This document shows, in pieces, positions 23,554-36,110 of a stretch of 64,000 bases of DNA; position 1 is the stretch's first letter, and each line of letters starts with the position of its first letter. The stretch covers positions 3,846,501 through 3,910,500 of the forward strand of contig CP136895.1 of assembly GCA_034359265.1 (NCBI GenBank), written 5' to 3'. Made by a program: the position numbers and the translations under genes. The stretch is from Canna indica. Taxonomy: Eukaryota > Streptophyta > Magnoliopsida > Zingiberales > Cannaceae. The notes under the pieces were generated by a model. That model was given only the letters and a program-made list of their open reading frames with translations, was not told the origin of the DNA and made no database searches.

Positions 23554-25088
23554 GGCCTTGTTTGATTGACACAACTTTCGCAGTGCACTTTTTAGGAAGT
23601 AGCCAAAAGAATTCCCTTGTTTAATTGACACACTTCGCATTTAGTATAATTTTCTTGGGAATATAGTTCATGCATTTTGTAGGAAGTAACTTATCTAGGA
23701 GGACCTAGATAAGTTGTATTTTTTGCATTGTGTTTGAAATATTTTTTTTAACGTACTTAATGCTAAATTTATAATTTATGTTGTCAATATTATGAGATTA
23801 GATAATTCATGAATTCTTTACATGTTAATTTAATTTAATTTATTTTTGAGCAAAATACGTAAAATTTTCATATTAATTACAATTTTTTTTTGATTTTTCA
23901 TATATAATAAATTATATATTATATTAATTGTATATGAAAAATTATATCATATATTACATATATATGTTGAAATCAAGGTTTAAAATACCAGTACCGGTCA
24001 TCATCTCGGTCGTTGACCGGTACCGGTATGTACTGATAGTGTACCGTACCGACACACGGTACGGTCAGGTACGAAAAATGCATATCGGTCATTTTTTTTT
24101 TGATTTTGTTGTTAAAAATAACTCTAATAAGACATAATTGATCAAGAAATACTTAAATTTAAGATTCAAATGTCAAATACATGAATACAATGTTTAAAAT
24201 GCTGACGAATGACGTCTGTCGTACTCGTACATATCTTGGGGATATACACGATTAAGGTCAACATTGTATGTTGAGATGTACAGCGATTGATTTGCCCTCA
24301 TCGTCTTATGTTACGCTATGCAGAGTCTTCGGCGGTCCCTGCTAGGGGTGTGGGGGCGGAGCCCTCGAATTTTTTTTGAGTCTTTTGGGTTGTGGGCCTG
24401 TGACGCCTTATATAAACTTCAATGTAATGATTCTCTTATATCTATGAAAAACCCTAATACAGTACCAAACAATTTTTTTTAAGAGCCGTTGGATCATACC
24501 GTGCGGTATCGCACAGTATGACAACAAATATCGCCCGGTATTTGCTAAATACTGGGGCATATCGGGTGGTATTTATCGAGATATCAATATTTTCCAATAA
24601 TCGGTATTTTGCTACAGTACACAAAGTCATATCGGGCGGTATAGCCCGGTATGATAACAAATACCGCCCGATATTTGATAAATACCGGGCATACCTGGCG
24701 GTATTTACTGAGATACTCGGTATCTCCCAATATCGAGTATTTCGTATATCGATTTTTTCAAAAATCGGTAAATACCGGGCGGTACGGTACGAGATTTTAA
24801 ACCTTGGTTGAAATATTAATTTACATTTTTTTATTATATACTAATATATATAAATTAAAATTTTAATTTATAAAAAGATTGATATGTTGGTCATTTGATG
24901 TGTATTTTCTAGGAAGTACATATATCAACCGAACATCTTATACACGAAAAGTTATACTTCTTATGAGTTAATTTTTTTGTCAACTAAATATTTTTTTTTT
25001 CTTCCCGATAAATACATGTGAGAAATTAATTTATGAGGATTATATTTTTTTTGTAAAAAATTATTTTTCATGTCAATCAAATGATACC
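23554..25088. mobile_element. Tourist/PIF-Harbinger-like element (TSD TAA) interrupted by a hAT-like element
   Basis: The left end ggccttgtttgattgaca (23554) and the inverted right end (reverse complement ggtatcatttgattgaca, closing at 25088) are flanked by TAA on both sides (23551-23553 and 25089-25091). GGCCTTGTTTG-type ends with a TWA duplication are the Tourist signature. The element is non-coding. About 694 bp remain after subtracting the hAT-like insertion and its duplication at 23966-24814. Confidence 0.7.
23974..24806. mobile_element. Nested hAT-like element, 833 bp (8-bp TSD gttgaaat)
   Basis: The ends are caaggtttaaaat at 23974 and the exact inverse attttaaaccttg at 24806, flanked by the perfect 8-bp repeat gttgaaat (23966-23973 and 24807-24814). 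Both arms carry many copies of ggtaccggtac/cggtacggta and tatcgggcggtat motifs in both orientations. The middle (24200-24450) is unique, including ctaggggtgtgggggcgga. There is no transposase frame. It sits inside the Tourist-like element at 23554-25088 and is therefore younger. Confidence 0.85.
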
Positions 25089-25671
25089 TAAGTCGTGAAT
25101 ACGGCAATAAGATTGCTTTTAATTAGTTGTAATCATCGTATTTTCATTCTCTAGACAATTTAGAAAGTACTTTTGTACCATTGCTGTAGCTGTAAAGAAG
25201 AGTGCTATAATTCTTTCTTTCTTTTTTAATTGTTTGGTTTATTGCCTTTATTGCTCGAGAATGCTAACCAATGATTGGAAGGATAAACGATTTCTCTAAG
25301 CGGAGAGAATTTCTGATTATTATTCTGACATGCTTTAGAATTTAGATAACCGATGGTAAACCTTAATAATGTTTGATGACCAAATCCTGTGCATTTCTTT
25401 TTTGAGTTTAAAAATGTTTAATTAGGAAGCATTCCTTACAAAAGGAAAATCGTTAAACATAAAGTTTTATTTCTAAATCTGTAGGATACAGTATCTATTC
25501 AAATAGTTTTAAGTATTAAATTTGAAAAAAAGTAATACGAATAACCCGAAGTTAAATGGATTAGTTGTTGCTAACTTGCTATGGTGTAAATCAATTACCT
25601 CTATTGTCATAGTAGCTAAATAATTCCAAGTTGTTACATACTTACATCATGTAAAAATTGCAGAATCCTTT

Positions 25672-26493
25672 GGGCCTGTTTGGTTAGCGAAATCAAGTTT
25701 GTTTTCATAATTTCGATTTCACTGAAATCAAAATTGCTTACGAAAATATGTTTGGTTCGGCGTTTTTATGAAACTGAATCGAAATCAGAATGAAAACGAA
25801 ATCAGTTTTTTTAATAAAAATGAAAACATCGTAATGTTATTTTCTGTGGTTTCGAGACTGTCGGTTTCGTTATCAAAATGGAGTGACAACTTTATAATTA
25901 TAAATATTTTTTTATAAAATTAATTAATTTAAAAATAAATTAAATTATATATTTTTTTTTAAAAAAATAAAAATAATTATTTTCAACTCAAACTATTATC
26001 TTAAATTTACAAATTAATTAAATCAATTTATATCTAATTGATTCAAACCCAAATTTTAAAATAATTAAATTTTCTTAAAGTTAATCTATTTATAATTAAT
26101 CAAAATTAATTTAGACCATTAGAATTATTATTGTTTTGAAATATTAACTATTAATTAATTTTTATATTTAATTGAACAAAAAAAATCTCAAACTATCAAT
26201 AATTTAATTAATTAAATATTACAAATATTTTATAATTATATTAGCAAATATTTAATTTTGTAAACTAACTAAATATTAATTATTATTAAAAATGTTCAAG
26301 AAAAATTAATATTACTTTTTATAGTCAAATAAATATTCACTGGTTTTAACTAATTAAAATTTATGTTATTTTCATTAACCAAACGCTTTTTCGAAAAATT
26401 GAAAACTAGAAACCAAAATCAAGTTTTCGAAATTAAATTTTCAGTTTCACTGAAATCAAATCAGAAAATAGTTTTCGCTAACCAAACCGCACC
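25672..26493. mobile_element. MITE with gggcctgtttggttagc ends, 822 bp
   Basis: The left end gggcctgtttggttagcgaa (25672) is matched by an inverted right end (reverse complement ggtgcggtttggttagcgaa, to 26493), and ttt flanks both sides. The interior is extremely AT-rich, with gaaatcaa/ttgatttc motifs at each end. The ends look Tourist-like, but ttt is not the standard TWA duplication, so the superfamily is uncertain. Confidence 0.65.
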
Positions 26494-27029
26494 TTTAGTT
26501 TTATGCTATTTTTACTAACGTTCCTCAAAGCCTCTGCAGCTACTCAGCTTTCCGATTCTGGATGCCTGACATGCGTTACTAAGCAGTTGAGTGCCTTCCA
26601 CTTAACAAATAGTTTTTTCTTAATGCTTAATTAATTAGTAATTTCTGCGTCTTTAATATGTGCTTTTTTAGAAGTCTTTACTAAGATATTTGTAATTGGT
26701 CGTTTGTTTTAAATAACTTATCTGCTGTATAATATATCTATACAGTGCAAATATTGTTTAAAAAATTAAGTTCGGTGAACATGAATGCTTGAGCAATTAT
26801 TTTATTGTTTGACCATTGCTAAAACTAAGATGATGATAGCACACCCACTTGAGCAATTACAGTTGACTTTAGATATAAACACCAAGGAATGAAGGAAACT
26901 ACATCAAGCCTATTGCTATTCATCATGCAATTTTTAGGGGCCTAAATAAATAATTATGCCACTAATATAACAACTAGTTTAGCTAGCTGGATAAGCTCAA
27001 TAATTTACCTTAGTTTTCTTGCCATTTAA

Positions 27030-27425
27030 CTTTTAGTAGGCACGTGCGAAGAGAGTGATAGTTCGAGGTCAATGGCTGGTTGATGTTCGTTGACATTGCT
27101 TTCTTGACGGCCCTGAATGACTCGGTCAATAAAGTCGACGCGTGTCGAGTGGTCTGTTAGGTCTTGGACTTCGCACGACACGTGTCCGGCACCATCTGGA
27201 AGTCGCGAGCTGATCGGCTTGAGAGACTCGTGCCGATGATAACTATGTGGACGTCGAGGTGCTGGGGCTTTGACCATAAAAGTTTGACACGTGTCACCGA
27301 CGCTCTCGCACCTGGTCGGTCGTTTGATTTCTTTTTTGAAGCTATCCCGTGTGCCGAAAGCGAAGTGGACCGAATCGGGCCCGCTTTGGTGGTGGTTGCT
27401 GTTGCCGTCTGAACTTGAGAACTCC
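27030..27425. other. Isolated GC-rich, ACGTG-rich block of unknown origin
   Basis: About 400 bases with much higher GC than either flank, containing gcacgtgcgaag, gacacgtgtccgg and gacacgtgtcacc. Only short frames (<92 codons) occur and none carries a motif I recognise. It could be part of an LTR retrotransposon, a captured fragment, or a distal regulatory island 1.5 kb upstream of the ERF gene (ACGTG is the ABRE/G-box core). Confidence 0.35.
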
Positions 27426-28850
27426 AGAACAAGAGAGTTTACGCTTCATTTAATTTGCTCATAGATTAGTCTCGCTAAAAATGAGATTAATTAATAGTGG
27501 TGTCTCCCACATCCACTTCGCCTGATGAAGATGGCATTGCAATTAAGTTCTTTACAATAAAATTAGTTTATGAGACATGCAGGGAGGAAAATGATTTCAC
27601 ATTATTAAAAAAGTAGGCTGGTATGGGGAAGAAAGAAACTCATCAAGAAGGGGATGTTGAGTTTATCTTCTAGGAAGTGGTTTCAAATTCATGTTAGGTT
27701 TTAGCTGTTGATAGATAGTAAGTAACATGAACATATTTAAATGCTGTCACATCTTCAGCAGCCCTGTGCAACTCATATGCAGTTTAGATATTTCTTCTGC
27801 CTACATTAATTAATTCAGCAGCCCTCTTTAATTTGTGCAAAGTCATCTCTGGCCATCATTAAACCAAATCTATTAGAGGTCAAGTAAACTTCATTTACAA
27901 TGTAAGTAATAGAATATTATGATGATAGATAATTCTTTAATTTGTTGGGCATTAAATTTTTCAGTCATCAGAAATCTCTTCATATGTTTGCAGTTTCCAA
28001 GTTAATGACAGTCAACTGTGATGAATCTCAATCGCACAGTACGCTGTCATGAGAAAATGCCCATCACCTACCCTCTCTTAATACTCGATCATCTGGGGTA
28101 AATGACAACTTTTCTAAAAAGCAAAATTTGTCTTCGCTGATAGTAATCTTTTGCATGTCTTTTTATCAATCTCCTCTTTTCGACACACAATGCAAATATC
28201 TTCTGATATTTACTCTCTGCATTAGTCTATGCATTAAGAAGAATGATATGACTACTACAAGCACAATCCCTAGTGGAAAGAGTTTGGAGTGAAAGCCAAG
28301 GTAGGAGGATCTACAGGGGCAGCACGAAACATGATAGCAGTTTTGGGAATCTCGAGGTCGACGTGGGTGATGGTGAGTCGCGGAAAAGGTCCAAGGAGAG
28401 ACCGCAGTAGAAATGCGTGTGGGAACCACCCACCGCCCGCTGCGGGCCCACCTAAATCTTTTTCCTTCTCTTAAATCGCTCCACCCGTCCCTTCCCGCTA
28501 TCTAACAAGACCGGTCCTATTTCTATCTGCCCTTCTCCAATTCAACTCGGCTTCCCCATCAGCTGTGTTCATCTTTTCCTCTCCGTTCTTCCTCTTTGCC
28601 GCCCGCTCTCCGTTTCTCCCCCACATGGTTTTCATGCTTTCGTATTCCATTTTTGTGTCATCACCCTTCTTTCTTCTGCTAAAAGTTTCTGTTTTGACGA
28701 CGATTAGCACTTTAGCAGTGGTTTTCCAGTTCCAGGGTTCATAGTTTCTTTAATCCTACTGTATCTTTTCTTTTCTATTTACTGCTTCCTGAGCGGGCGG
28801 CTTTCTGCTTTTAATTTGCTTAAACTTTGTTCTTGGAATCGAGGGAAGAC
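27426..28850 (+). promoter_or_regulatory. Upstream region and pyrimidine-rich 5'UTR of the ERF gene
   Basis: Up to about 28440 the sequence is ordinary AT-rich spacer. From about 28470 to 28790 it is strongly CT-rich (ctccacccgtcccttcccgc, then runs of ttcttcctc), typical of a long plant 5'UTR. There is no clear TATA box that I would commit to, and no other gene. Confidence 0.4.
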
Positions 28851-30092
28851 ATGGAAGGGAATCATCGAGAGGGAAGGCAGAAGGGAGTGCAGCAGCAGCA
28901 GAGGACTCCTGGTTTTGAGGAGGAGTCCGGTTCCCCACGGCCTTTGAAGAAAGTTAGAAGTCCAGATCAACTCCCTCAGTCCTCGTCACCTTTTTCATTT
29001 CAATCTGGTTCAAGTTCTAATTTATTTCCCATTTCCCTCTCTAATTCTTCTACTGTCAACTCTCCGCACTCCTCGCCGTTTTCCTATTCAGAACCTACTT
29101 TCCCGTTCGCTCCCGGTAGTTCTCCGCCTGTTGCTGGTCGAACACTGCTACCTCGTGTGCATTCACAGCAACAGCAGCAGATGATTTCGTTCGGACAGCT
29201 TTATCCCTATCAGATTGGAGTGCATCCTCACTCTGCTCCATTAGCAACTACAGGGGGAGCACAGCAGCATTTGCAGCAGCAGGCGCATCACGAGCACCTC
29301 GCCAGGTACTGGAACGAGGCGTTCAACCTCGACCCACGCGCGCGGATGATGGTGGAGATGCACTACCGCTCCCTCTTCGGGCGCCCGCTGCTGCCCCATG
29401 TCCCTGCTCCGGCGAAGTTGTATCGCGGCGTGCGGCAGCGGCACTGGGGAAAGTGGGTGGCGGAAATTCGCCTACCCCGGAACCGCAGCCGCCTCTGGCT
29501 CGGTACCTTCGACACCGCCGAGGAAGCCGCCCTCGCTTACGATCGCGAGGCGTTCAAGCTGAGAGGGGAGAACGCGAAGCTCAATTTTCCTAATCTCTTC
29601 CTCGGCAAGCATGGCGAGGGCGGGAACAAAGATGGCGCTTCTTGTTCTTCCACCTCCCCTTCTCCTCCTGCAACTCCTGAAGAATGCCAAGCACAGACCA
29701 CACATCAACCTTCTCAATTGCTGCAGCCTCAGTCCACTCCAGTTCTTCCTTCTGAGGCCGGAGGCATTGCTCAGTCGGTAACTGGTAATTCCGGTGAGCC
29801 TACAGCCTACCAGGAGACACCAGCTGTATCACAGCCACCTCAAATGGTATGGGGAAACACGGCGGAGGAAGCATGGTTCAACACATGGGGACCAGGGAGC
29901 TCCATATGGGACGACATCGATGGAGCTAATAGTTTGCTCTTCCACTCCCGGCTCACGACCATCGCGGAGTCCGAGATGGATGCCTCCAATGCAACACCAC
30001 CGCCACCCCCTCCTGCGACAGCGCCTCAGGATGCTGCGACATCATCTTCTTCGGGTCCCTACTCTCCTTCCTTGTTTTTGTGGAAGGAGTAA
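28851..30092 (+). CDS. AP2/ERF transcription factor, DREB A-6 / RAP2.4-like (intronless, 413 aa)
   Basis: A single uninterrupted frame starts at ATG 28851 ([12 protein letters not shown]); the same frame extends 24 bases upstream but only to a TTG. One AP2 domain occupies residues ~189-248: [19 protein letters not shown], then [20 protein letters not shown] and [15 protein letters not shown]. Its [19 protein letters not shown] and Val/Glu-type positions match the DREB A-6 group that includes RAP2.4, which binds DRE/GCC elements in drought, light and ethylene responses. Gln runs (QQQQ near 14 and 110), a Ser/Pro-rich N terminus and an acidic/Trp-containing C-terminal part ([20 protein letters not shown]) flank the domain. 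The C terminus LFLWKE is a familiar ending in this group. Nuclear location is inferred. Confidence 0.93.
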   Translation: MEGNHREGRQKGVQQQQRTPGFEEESGSPRPLKKVRSPDQLPQSSSPFSFQSGSSSNLFPISLSNSSTVNSPHSSPFSYSEPTFPFAPGSSPPVAGRTLLPRVHSQQQQQMISFGQLYPYQIGVHPHSAPLATTGGAQQHLQQQAHHEHLARYWNEAFNLDPRARMMVEMHYRSLFGRPLLPHVPAPAKLYRGVRQRHWGKWVAEIRLPRNRSRLWLGTFDTAEEAALAYDREAFKLRGENAKLNFPNLFLGKHGEGGNKDGASCSSTSPSPPATPEECQAQTTHQPSQLLQPQSTPVLPSEAGGIAQSVTGNSGEPTAYQETPAVSQPPQMVWGNTAEEAWFNTWGPGSSIWDDIDGANSLLFHSRLTTIAESEMDASNATPPPPPPATAPQDAATSSSSGPYSPSLFLWKE

Positions 30093-33000
30093 TTTAGCAA
30101 CAACATGTTCTCTCATCTATTAGTCGGCTTAGTTGCTGGTTGCAGATTTTTACAAGGCAGCCTGTGACTTTAGGAATGCATGTTATTATGCATTGGGTTT
30201 TACCTTTTTCTCTGCATTTGCTACATGACATCATGATTCATATTAGACTATTATCACTGGTTGCAGATTTTTTGGGACAGCCTGTGACTTAAGAAAACTA
30301 TCAACATGTTATAATCATTTCTTGTATTGCCTCAAAATCTTTGAATCCCTGTTTTGTTTGCGTATGTTTAATTTGAGGCAACATCTCAGAAGACTCGATG
30401 CTGAGCATTAGTTAATTAACTTCTCGTATCTCTTTAAGCATTTTAAATATTTATCTCTGATTAATATAAATTTGGTGTATAAAATTTCAAGCCATCTTTG
30501 TGGTTCACAAAGATAAGTGGAGAAGGTTCTACTGCTAATCTAAATTATGTCCAGGTTTTGACATGCACTTCCTTCCCAGTATTGAGCACATATTACAGTT
30601 TTAATAATTAATGATCAAGTACTTCGCCTTTCTATATGTTAAATTAAAGCGCACTTGTATCTTCTTTAGCATTTCAAAATGGTAAAGTGCTGGATTTTGG
30701 CCCATGAACTTAAAGGAGGATATCCATCTAGCCCAGATGCTTGACCCATAATGCAGGTGAGACACCCTATGTTGTAAACAAGTCAAGGCATAGCTCTGAG
30801 CTTAACTCAGAAAAGATTGTGTATATTCGTCCGATATGATCAATAAACAAGTTTGAAAAGAATCTTAGGCTGAGCAATATAAATGTATAAGTGAGTCTGA
30901 TTCGTTAAAGTTCAGGACAAAGCTCGTAAATAGTCCATTCATTCACTAAGTCATTTATAAACTCATTTATTTGCTTGTTTGAGCTCAAAATGCATGTTCA
31001 ATTAGTGTTAAAGCAGCTAATTTACACCCATGATCAAGCCCTACATTTTTTTAGCTCCATAATTAGCTACTTCTATCTAAAGCTGACATAGGTTTCCTAA
31101 TTACTAATTATTCCTCCATCACTGGCTTTTTTAGTGAACATCTAAGACAGCAACGAATGAAGTTGAAGATCCAGAGCAAACAATTCTACTAATTCCAAAT
31201 TAATGACACTTGCAGATTGTAAGATCGATGCCCAATGTTTTAGCATTTAGAGCTTGCAATATAATATTATCATTTATATAAAAAGTTAGTCTCTTCCAGA
31301 GTGAGAAAATAAATTAATAACTGTTCTTCAGGAACAGTGCCCTGAATTATACATGCTCAAAGCATGCATATGCAGGTGAAGGTAAGCATGTGCAGACCCG
31401 AAGAGCCATACATGCCTAGGTCCACAAAGCTACACTTATCTATTCAAAGAATCAAATAATAATATTTATTTTATAAAACTCTGGCCACAGCTATTCCTAT
31501 CAACTATTATTCTGCAAGAAATTGCAAATTCTTTGAAGTAGAAATAGTGAACTAATTTGCTGGTTCAGTAATATGTCCTTTAGAGGAGCATGGTGTAATT
31601 GGTGAAATAGTAAAGGAACAACAAAAAGACTAACTCAGAGTACTTTCTTTTGGTTAGAATTCAGTTTCAGTTTCTTTTCAAGACTGACTTCTACTTGTTA
31701 TCACAGATGAACAGCTCTCCTATGTGAGCCAAGTCTGAAAAGATTGCAGAAGGCATAATGCCATCCATAGAGGGGACTTTAGAAGACAGTCACAAGTCAC
31801 AGATTGAAGGTTGGGCCCAAGCCAATCAGCACCAGTAATTTGCTGCCCCTCACCAACCCATCATTGACAACTTTCTGGAACAACTTCACAAGGAACCAGG
31901 CCAACCTTAAACACACATAACTGACCTAAAAGACATGTCCTAGGACCCTAGATCATTCTGATTTATACCCCCCTTATGTCACATCACCATGTTCTTTGCA
32001 GGCTTGCTGAATCATCTCTGTCTCCAATCAATGACCCAACGTCACTTCATGTTTCATTCTACCTTGGATTGTCAGGTAACCTTTGTGTTGTATTGCTAAA
32101 AATTATTACCCTTCTCATGAACAGAGTTTCTACTGTTAACTGCAGTTTCATGCTGGTGATCATTATGCTGTTTTAATGAGATTAGGTAAAAGAAAATTAA
32201 CTCATAGTGAATAAACCTTGTTTGTTGTTAGGAATCAACTGTGTTCACATAGGACTAATTGCCTAATTGGGGGTATGAAAGGAATAATTAATACTCGAGT
32301 TTTCATAAAAGAAAAATATTTATGAGGTAACAGAAGACAGGGAGGATTTGTTAAGATTAAGATGCCCATGGATCAGGCTTTCTCCATGAAATTTAGGGGT
32401 TCAAAAGTTGAAGGCTTGAACATATTTGAAAAAGACAGGCCTATTGGATTCTAATCAATCCATGTCCCATCAGGCAAACATAACATTTCTCCCAAAAGCT
32501 TGGATCATGTTTTCATGGATTTTGTCTCAATATGGAATGGATATGTCAAAAGGTTTCATGAGTCATGATAGCAAATTGGAACAGTAGACTAGTAGAGCAT
32601 GTGACTGCTATTTGCATGTGGAAAATAATAGGGAATGCTACAATATCATGAAAGGAAAGATAGAAAAAGTGCTTTTAAATCTGGATATTTAGATTGGTTT
32701 ACATCTATTCAACTTTTGCCATAAAGTTGAGATGCCTTAACTTGGCTTCCCCTTGCACTAGTCAAATCACCAGATTTTAAAAAAAATCTGGTGATGTGTC
32801 TTGAATTTTATATATAGGCAGTTAGGATTATCATATATTTTGGGGGTTAGAAAGAAAATTCAATGTTCAGAGACATTGTATTCGAGGTTTAGGGTTTCCT
32901 ATGTACTTCATTGTTGCGTATAGTGTGTGTTCACTACTTCTCCTTTACCTATGGATATACGAATAACACATCGTTGTTTGAAATCATGTAAATCATGTGT

Positions 33001-34080
33001 GTTCAATCTTTCTTTCCTTCTTTCTTGTGCTTCGAAGTTTTGTTTGTCGAATGGTCCTCAACAAAAACTTATCTAAACAATCTACTTGTGATAAATCATT
33101 TTTCTGTGCTTCTCAACCTCATAGATCTCTAATCATTAATTTATAAATCTAAAACTTTCTATCTTACCCACATTTTCATTTAAGCCTTTCTATATATTCT
33201 AATTCTTGCATCTCAAATAGTTGTCATGAAAAACTTACCAAAACAACAAAGAAAGAAATAAGACAAGATAAAACTTAATGTTAAGAAATTTATGGAAAAT
33301 ACATGTCATAGCGGAGCATTAAGCTCATGACTTGTCGGCCCGTGGACCTTGAAAATTCATGTCGAAAATAGCAAATGCTGTTGCCAAGTCACTCTCAATC
33401 TTTAATTTCCAACAAAATGATGGTTTAGAGATATTAGTAATCAGTCCAATACTCCAATGGATTATTATTGTTGTTGTTATTGCCGACATGGATCTTTGCT
33501 ATGCGCATAAGTCCGCATCCGATTGGATTGGGAATAATTGATGAAGGTAGGTGAGGATATGTCCACGGAGACATGCACCGTTAACATAGGGGTTCCAAAC
33601 TTGATCACATATACAACTAATTTATTGGGAAAAGATACATATCAGCTCAATTTCCGGAACTTGTAATCTGATCAATCATGAAGTCCCCATGCAGTCCAAG
33701 ATTTGTTTGTGGTGATGCTTACAGCAACCTGCAATTGTTTTTGGGGCACCAATTGATCTGTTCATGAACAGTTGTGCAATCTCTTCCTTCCTTCTACCCA
33801 TCAAGATCAAGGATTGTAATGGCATCTGTCTTGGGTTGCATCATTGCGTTAATGGGAGGACCATTGGGGCCTTTGCTCCGTAACGATGAATGCGGTCTCC
33901 TCTCTTCTCGACTCTTCTCTTTTCTCATAGTGTTCAAACAACCGTGAAAGTCGACTCATAATAAAATGATCGAGTTTACATGAGTTGGTTAAGTGGTGTG
34001 AAGATTAAACTTGTTGCTTCGTAGTAAAGACGATTAAAGTTTCCTCACTTCTTGAGTATGATAATATTCACCGAATTGTC
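30093..34080. other. ERF 3'UTR and gene-free spacer
   Basis: The first ~200 bases are the presumed 3'UTR. It contains two direct copies of ggttgcagatttt...cagcctgtgactt (about 30137-30171 and 30260-30291). After that I see no gene, RNA gene or element with definable ends. Frames are all under 70 codons. A 13-bp perfect inverted repeat lies at 32766-32795. Confidence 0.55.
32766..32795. repeat. Short perfect hairpin (13-bp stem)
   Basis: Two 13-base arms, atcaccagatttt and aaaatctggtgat, are separated by four A residues. It could fold as RNA or be a cruciform. It is too short for a microRNA precursor. Confidence 0.8.
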
Positions 34081-34500
34081 ACGGACTAACTTGTTTGGGC
34101 GGAAAATATTCGTGCGGCTCCCTTGCCCCCGCAAGGGATAAGCCTTGGGCAAAGATCGCTATGCCAATCTCGAAAATCGCGGGCTCCCGGGTCGCCCGCG
34201 TTCTAGCCTCGGTGTGCTTTGACGCAAAAACGTTTGGGCCAAATGATTGTTTGTATGAAAAATACTTACAAATGCTTAGACGAATGCTTGAGCGAATGAA
34301 CTAGAGAGATATTTGTCCGGGGGCAATATAGGTGTGGAGCCTAACCCCCAAGTGCCACCCACGGGGTTCCCAAAAGTACGAAAAACATGACAAAATTTTC
34401 TATGACCACACATCCCCCACCGGTCATGCTGCGGCTAGCAAACAAAGATCGTTTCCTAGTAGCGGGCAGGGGCGGTGGGTGGTGCGTGGACGTTTTACAT
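34080..34500. mobile_element. Possible LTR-retrotransposon fragment
   Basis: A GC-rich block starting tgtcacggactaacttg, with ccttgcccccgcaagg and later ccaagtgccacccacggggt, stands out from its AT-rich flanks and resembles solo-LTR or TRIM-type sequence. I found no second copy in the window, no primer-binding site and no coding domain, so this is a composition-based guess. Confidence 0.3.
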
Positions 34501-34893
34501 GAATGTGTATGATGCGATGTTTACAATGCACATTAGGGGTCGTCATGACACGTACAAGATTTGACAAATCCGAGGATCCCTATCATAATGGTAAAAAATA
34601 AGACTACTTGTATAGAAGATAAGTCTACTCGTACTAAGATGAATATATGCATGGGTCAATTGGGGTAGTGTAAAGATTGAAATCTTATGAGCTACTTGTT
34701 TAGATTGATGACATTAATAAAATCTCATTTTGCCAAATAGATTACTCCATTATACAAGATTAATTAATACCTTGTGCAGATCGATTTGTGACTTTGTAAA
34801 TCCAACATGCCAGCTCGATCAAAATTGTGTTTTCTAACTCTTGAACTAGAAACACAGAAACACCTTCTATGTGATTGTCTTATCGTTAGGGAG

Positions 34894-35331
34894 TAGAGTT
34901 GTTTACTGGTCAGGTTTAGAGGTAAAATTAACCCAACCCGATCAAAAGTAATCGGGTTGGGTTGGGTCGGATTTAAGATTTTTCATCTCTCAAATTTGAC
35001 CCAACCTAATCCGGACTAGGTTGGATCGGGTTAGGTATACATTCTTATGTAAAAGAATTGGTAATATTGTATTTTAAGATAATTTAGAAATAATTATTTT
35101 TTAAAAAAAAATGATATTTTAAAAATAATTAAAATATAAATAATTTAGTCATCGGGTTAGGTCTCGAGTTATTTATTCAAATTTTGGAATCCAAGACCCA
35201 ATCCACTTGTGGTAAAGTTTTGTCCGACTAGACCCGATTACCCAACCCAACCAAACTCAAATAATTTGGGTTGGGTTGGGTTCTTGACTTATCGTGTTCA
35301 TTGGGTCTACCCGGCCCAATGAATAACCCTA
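34894..35331. mobile_element. Small hAT-like element A, 438 bp (8-bp TSD ttagggag)
   Basis: Begins tagagttgtttactgg and ends ggcccaatgaataaccct plus a (inverse tagggttattcattgg). It is flanked by ttagggag at 34886-34893 and 35332-35339. The interior is made of gggttgggt/acccaaccc motifs on both strands around an AT-rich core. It has no coding capacity. Confidence 0.82.
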
Positions 35332-35348
35332 TTAGGGAGGGATGACAC

Positions 35349-35755
35349 TAGGGTTGGTCATGAGTCGGATCGGGTTTCGATGAAAAATCGACCCACCTCG
35401 ACCAAGTGTAATCGGGTTGGGTTCAAAAAATTTCACCTCTTAAACCCGATTTGACATGGTAGTTGAGTTTACCCGTTTATGTAAAAATGAGTTCCGAAAA
35501 ATAAATTTTTAAATAATAATAATGATAATAATAATTTAATATGATATTTGAAAAAATAATTAAAAATATAAATAATCGGGTCATTGGGACGAGGTCTTGG
35601 GTTATCAGATCTCAAATTTTGAAACTCGAAATCTGACTCGATTATGGTGGAGTTTGGTCTAATTGTACTCGACTCGATCCAACCCGATTATCCGACTCGA
35701 CCTAACCCAAATAATTCAGGTCGGATCGTGTTCTCGGGTTCATTGGGTCGTCCTA
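35349..35755. mobile_element. Small hAT-like element B, 407 bp (8-bp TSD gatgacac)
   Basis: Begins tagggttggtcatgag and ends cattgggtcgtccta, flanked by gatgacac at 35341-35348 and 35756-35763. It is the same family as the element ending at 35331 (aligned in the same order: cgggttgggt, an AT core, then aaataattcaggtcgg) but clearly diverged. The two insertions are only 17 bases apart, with independent target-site duplications. Confidence 0.82.
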
Positions 35756-35764
35756 GATGACACA

Positions 35765-36110
35765 TATTCACTCAAAGCTGCAATATTGGGTTCTTTGGAT
35801 TAGTATCATGCTTGAGAGAGATAAAGCGAGGTGGAAAAAAAATTACAATATTATCTTGCGTTGATTTGATGTTGGAATTTGTGGAAGACGAGAAACCATA
35901 TTATATTCGAGGGCATAAGAGCAACAATCACAAACAAAAATTTTGTGGAGCTCAAAATGTCTGGAAGCACGAGAGAACGTTCTTTTGCTGCTATTATTAT
36001 CAGTATTCGATACTGGGTCATTCGTAGCATTACTATATCTTCCATATTCATTGCGGGTTGATTATTCGTCGGTACGGGTTTAGTTTACGACGTGTTTGGA
36101 AGTCCTCGGC
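35765..36110 (+). pseudogene. LINE retrotransposon remnant (C-terminal reverse-transcriptase region)
   Basis: One frame reads [15 protein letters not shown] (from 35879), matching the W-x-x-RN-x-x-(I/V)F pattern that closes plant LINE polymerases next to the zinc-binding (zf-RVT) region. Upstream pieces such as ERDKARWKK lie in shifted frames, and stops interrupt the rest. The remnant is short and dead. Orientation is plus. Confidence 0.5.

Noticed and set aside
34100..34350. Protein gene from the 69-codon frame in the GC-rich block
   Set aside because: Short and unrecognised, with an LTR-like context and no splice-consistent extension.
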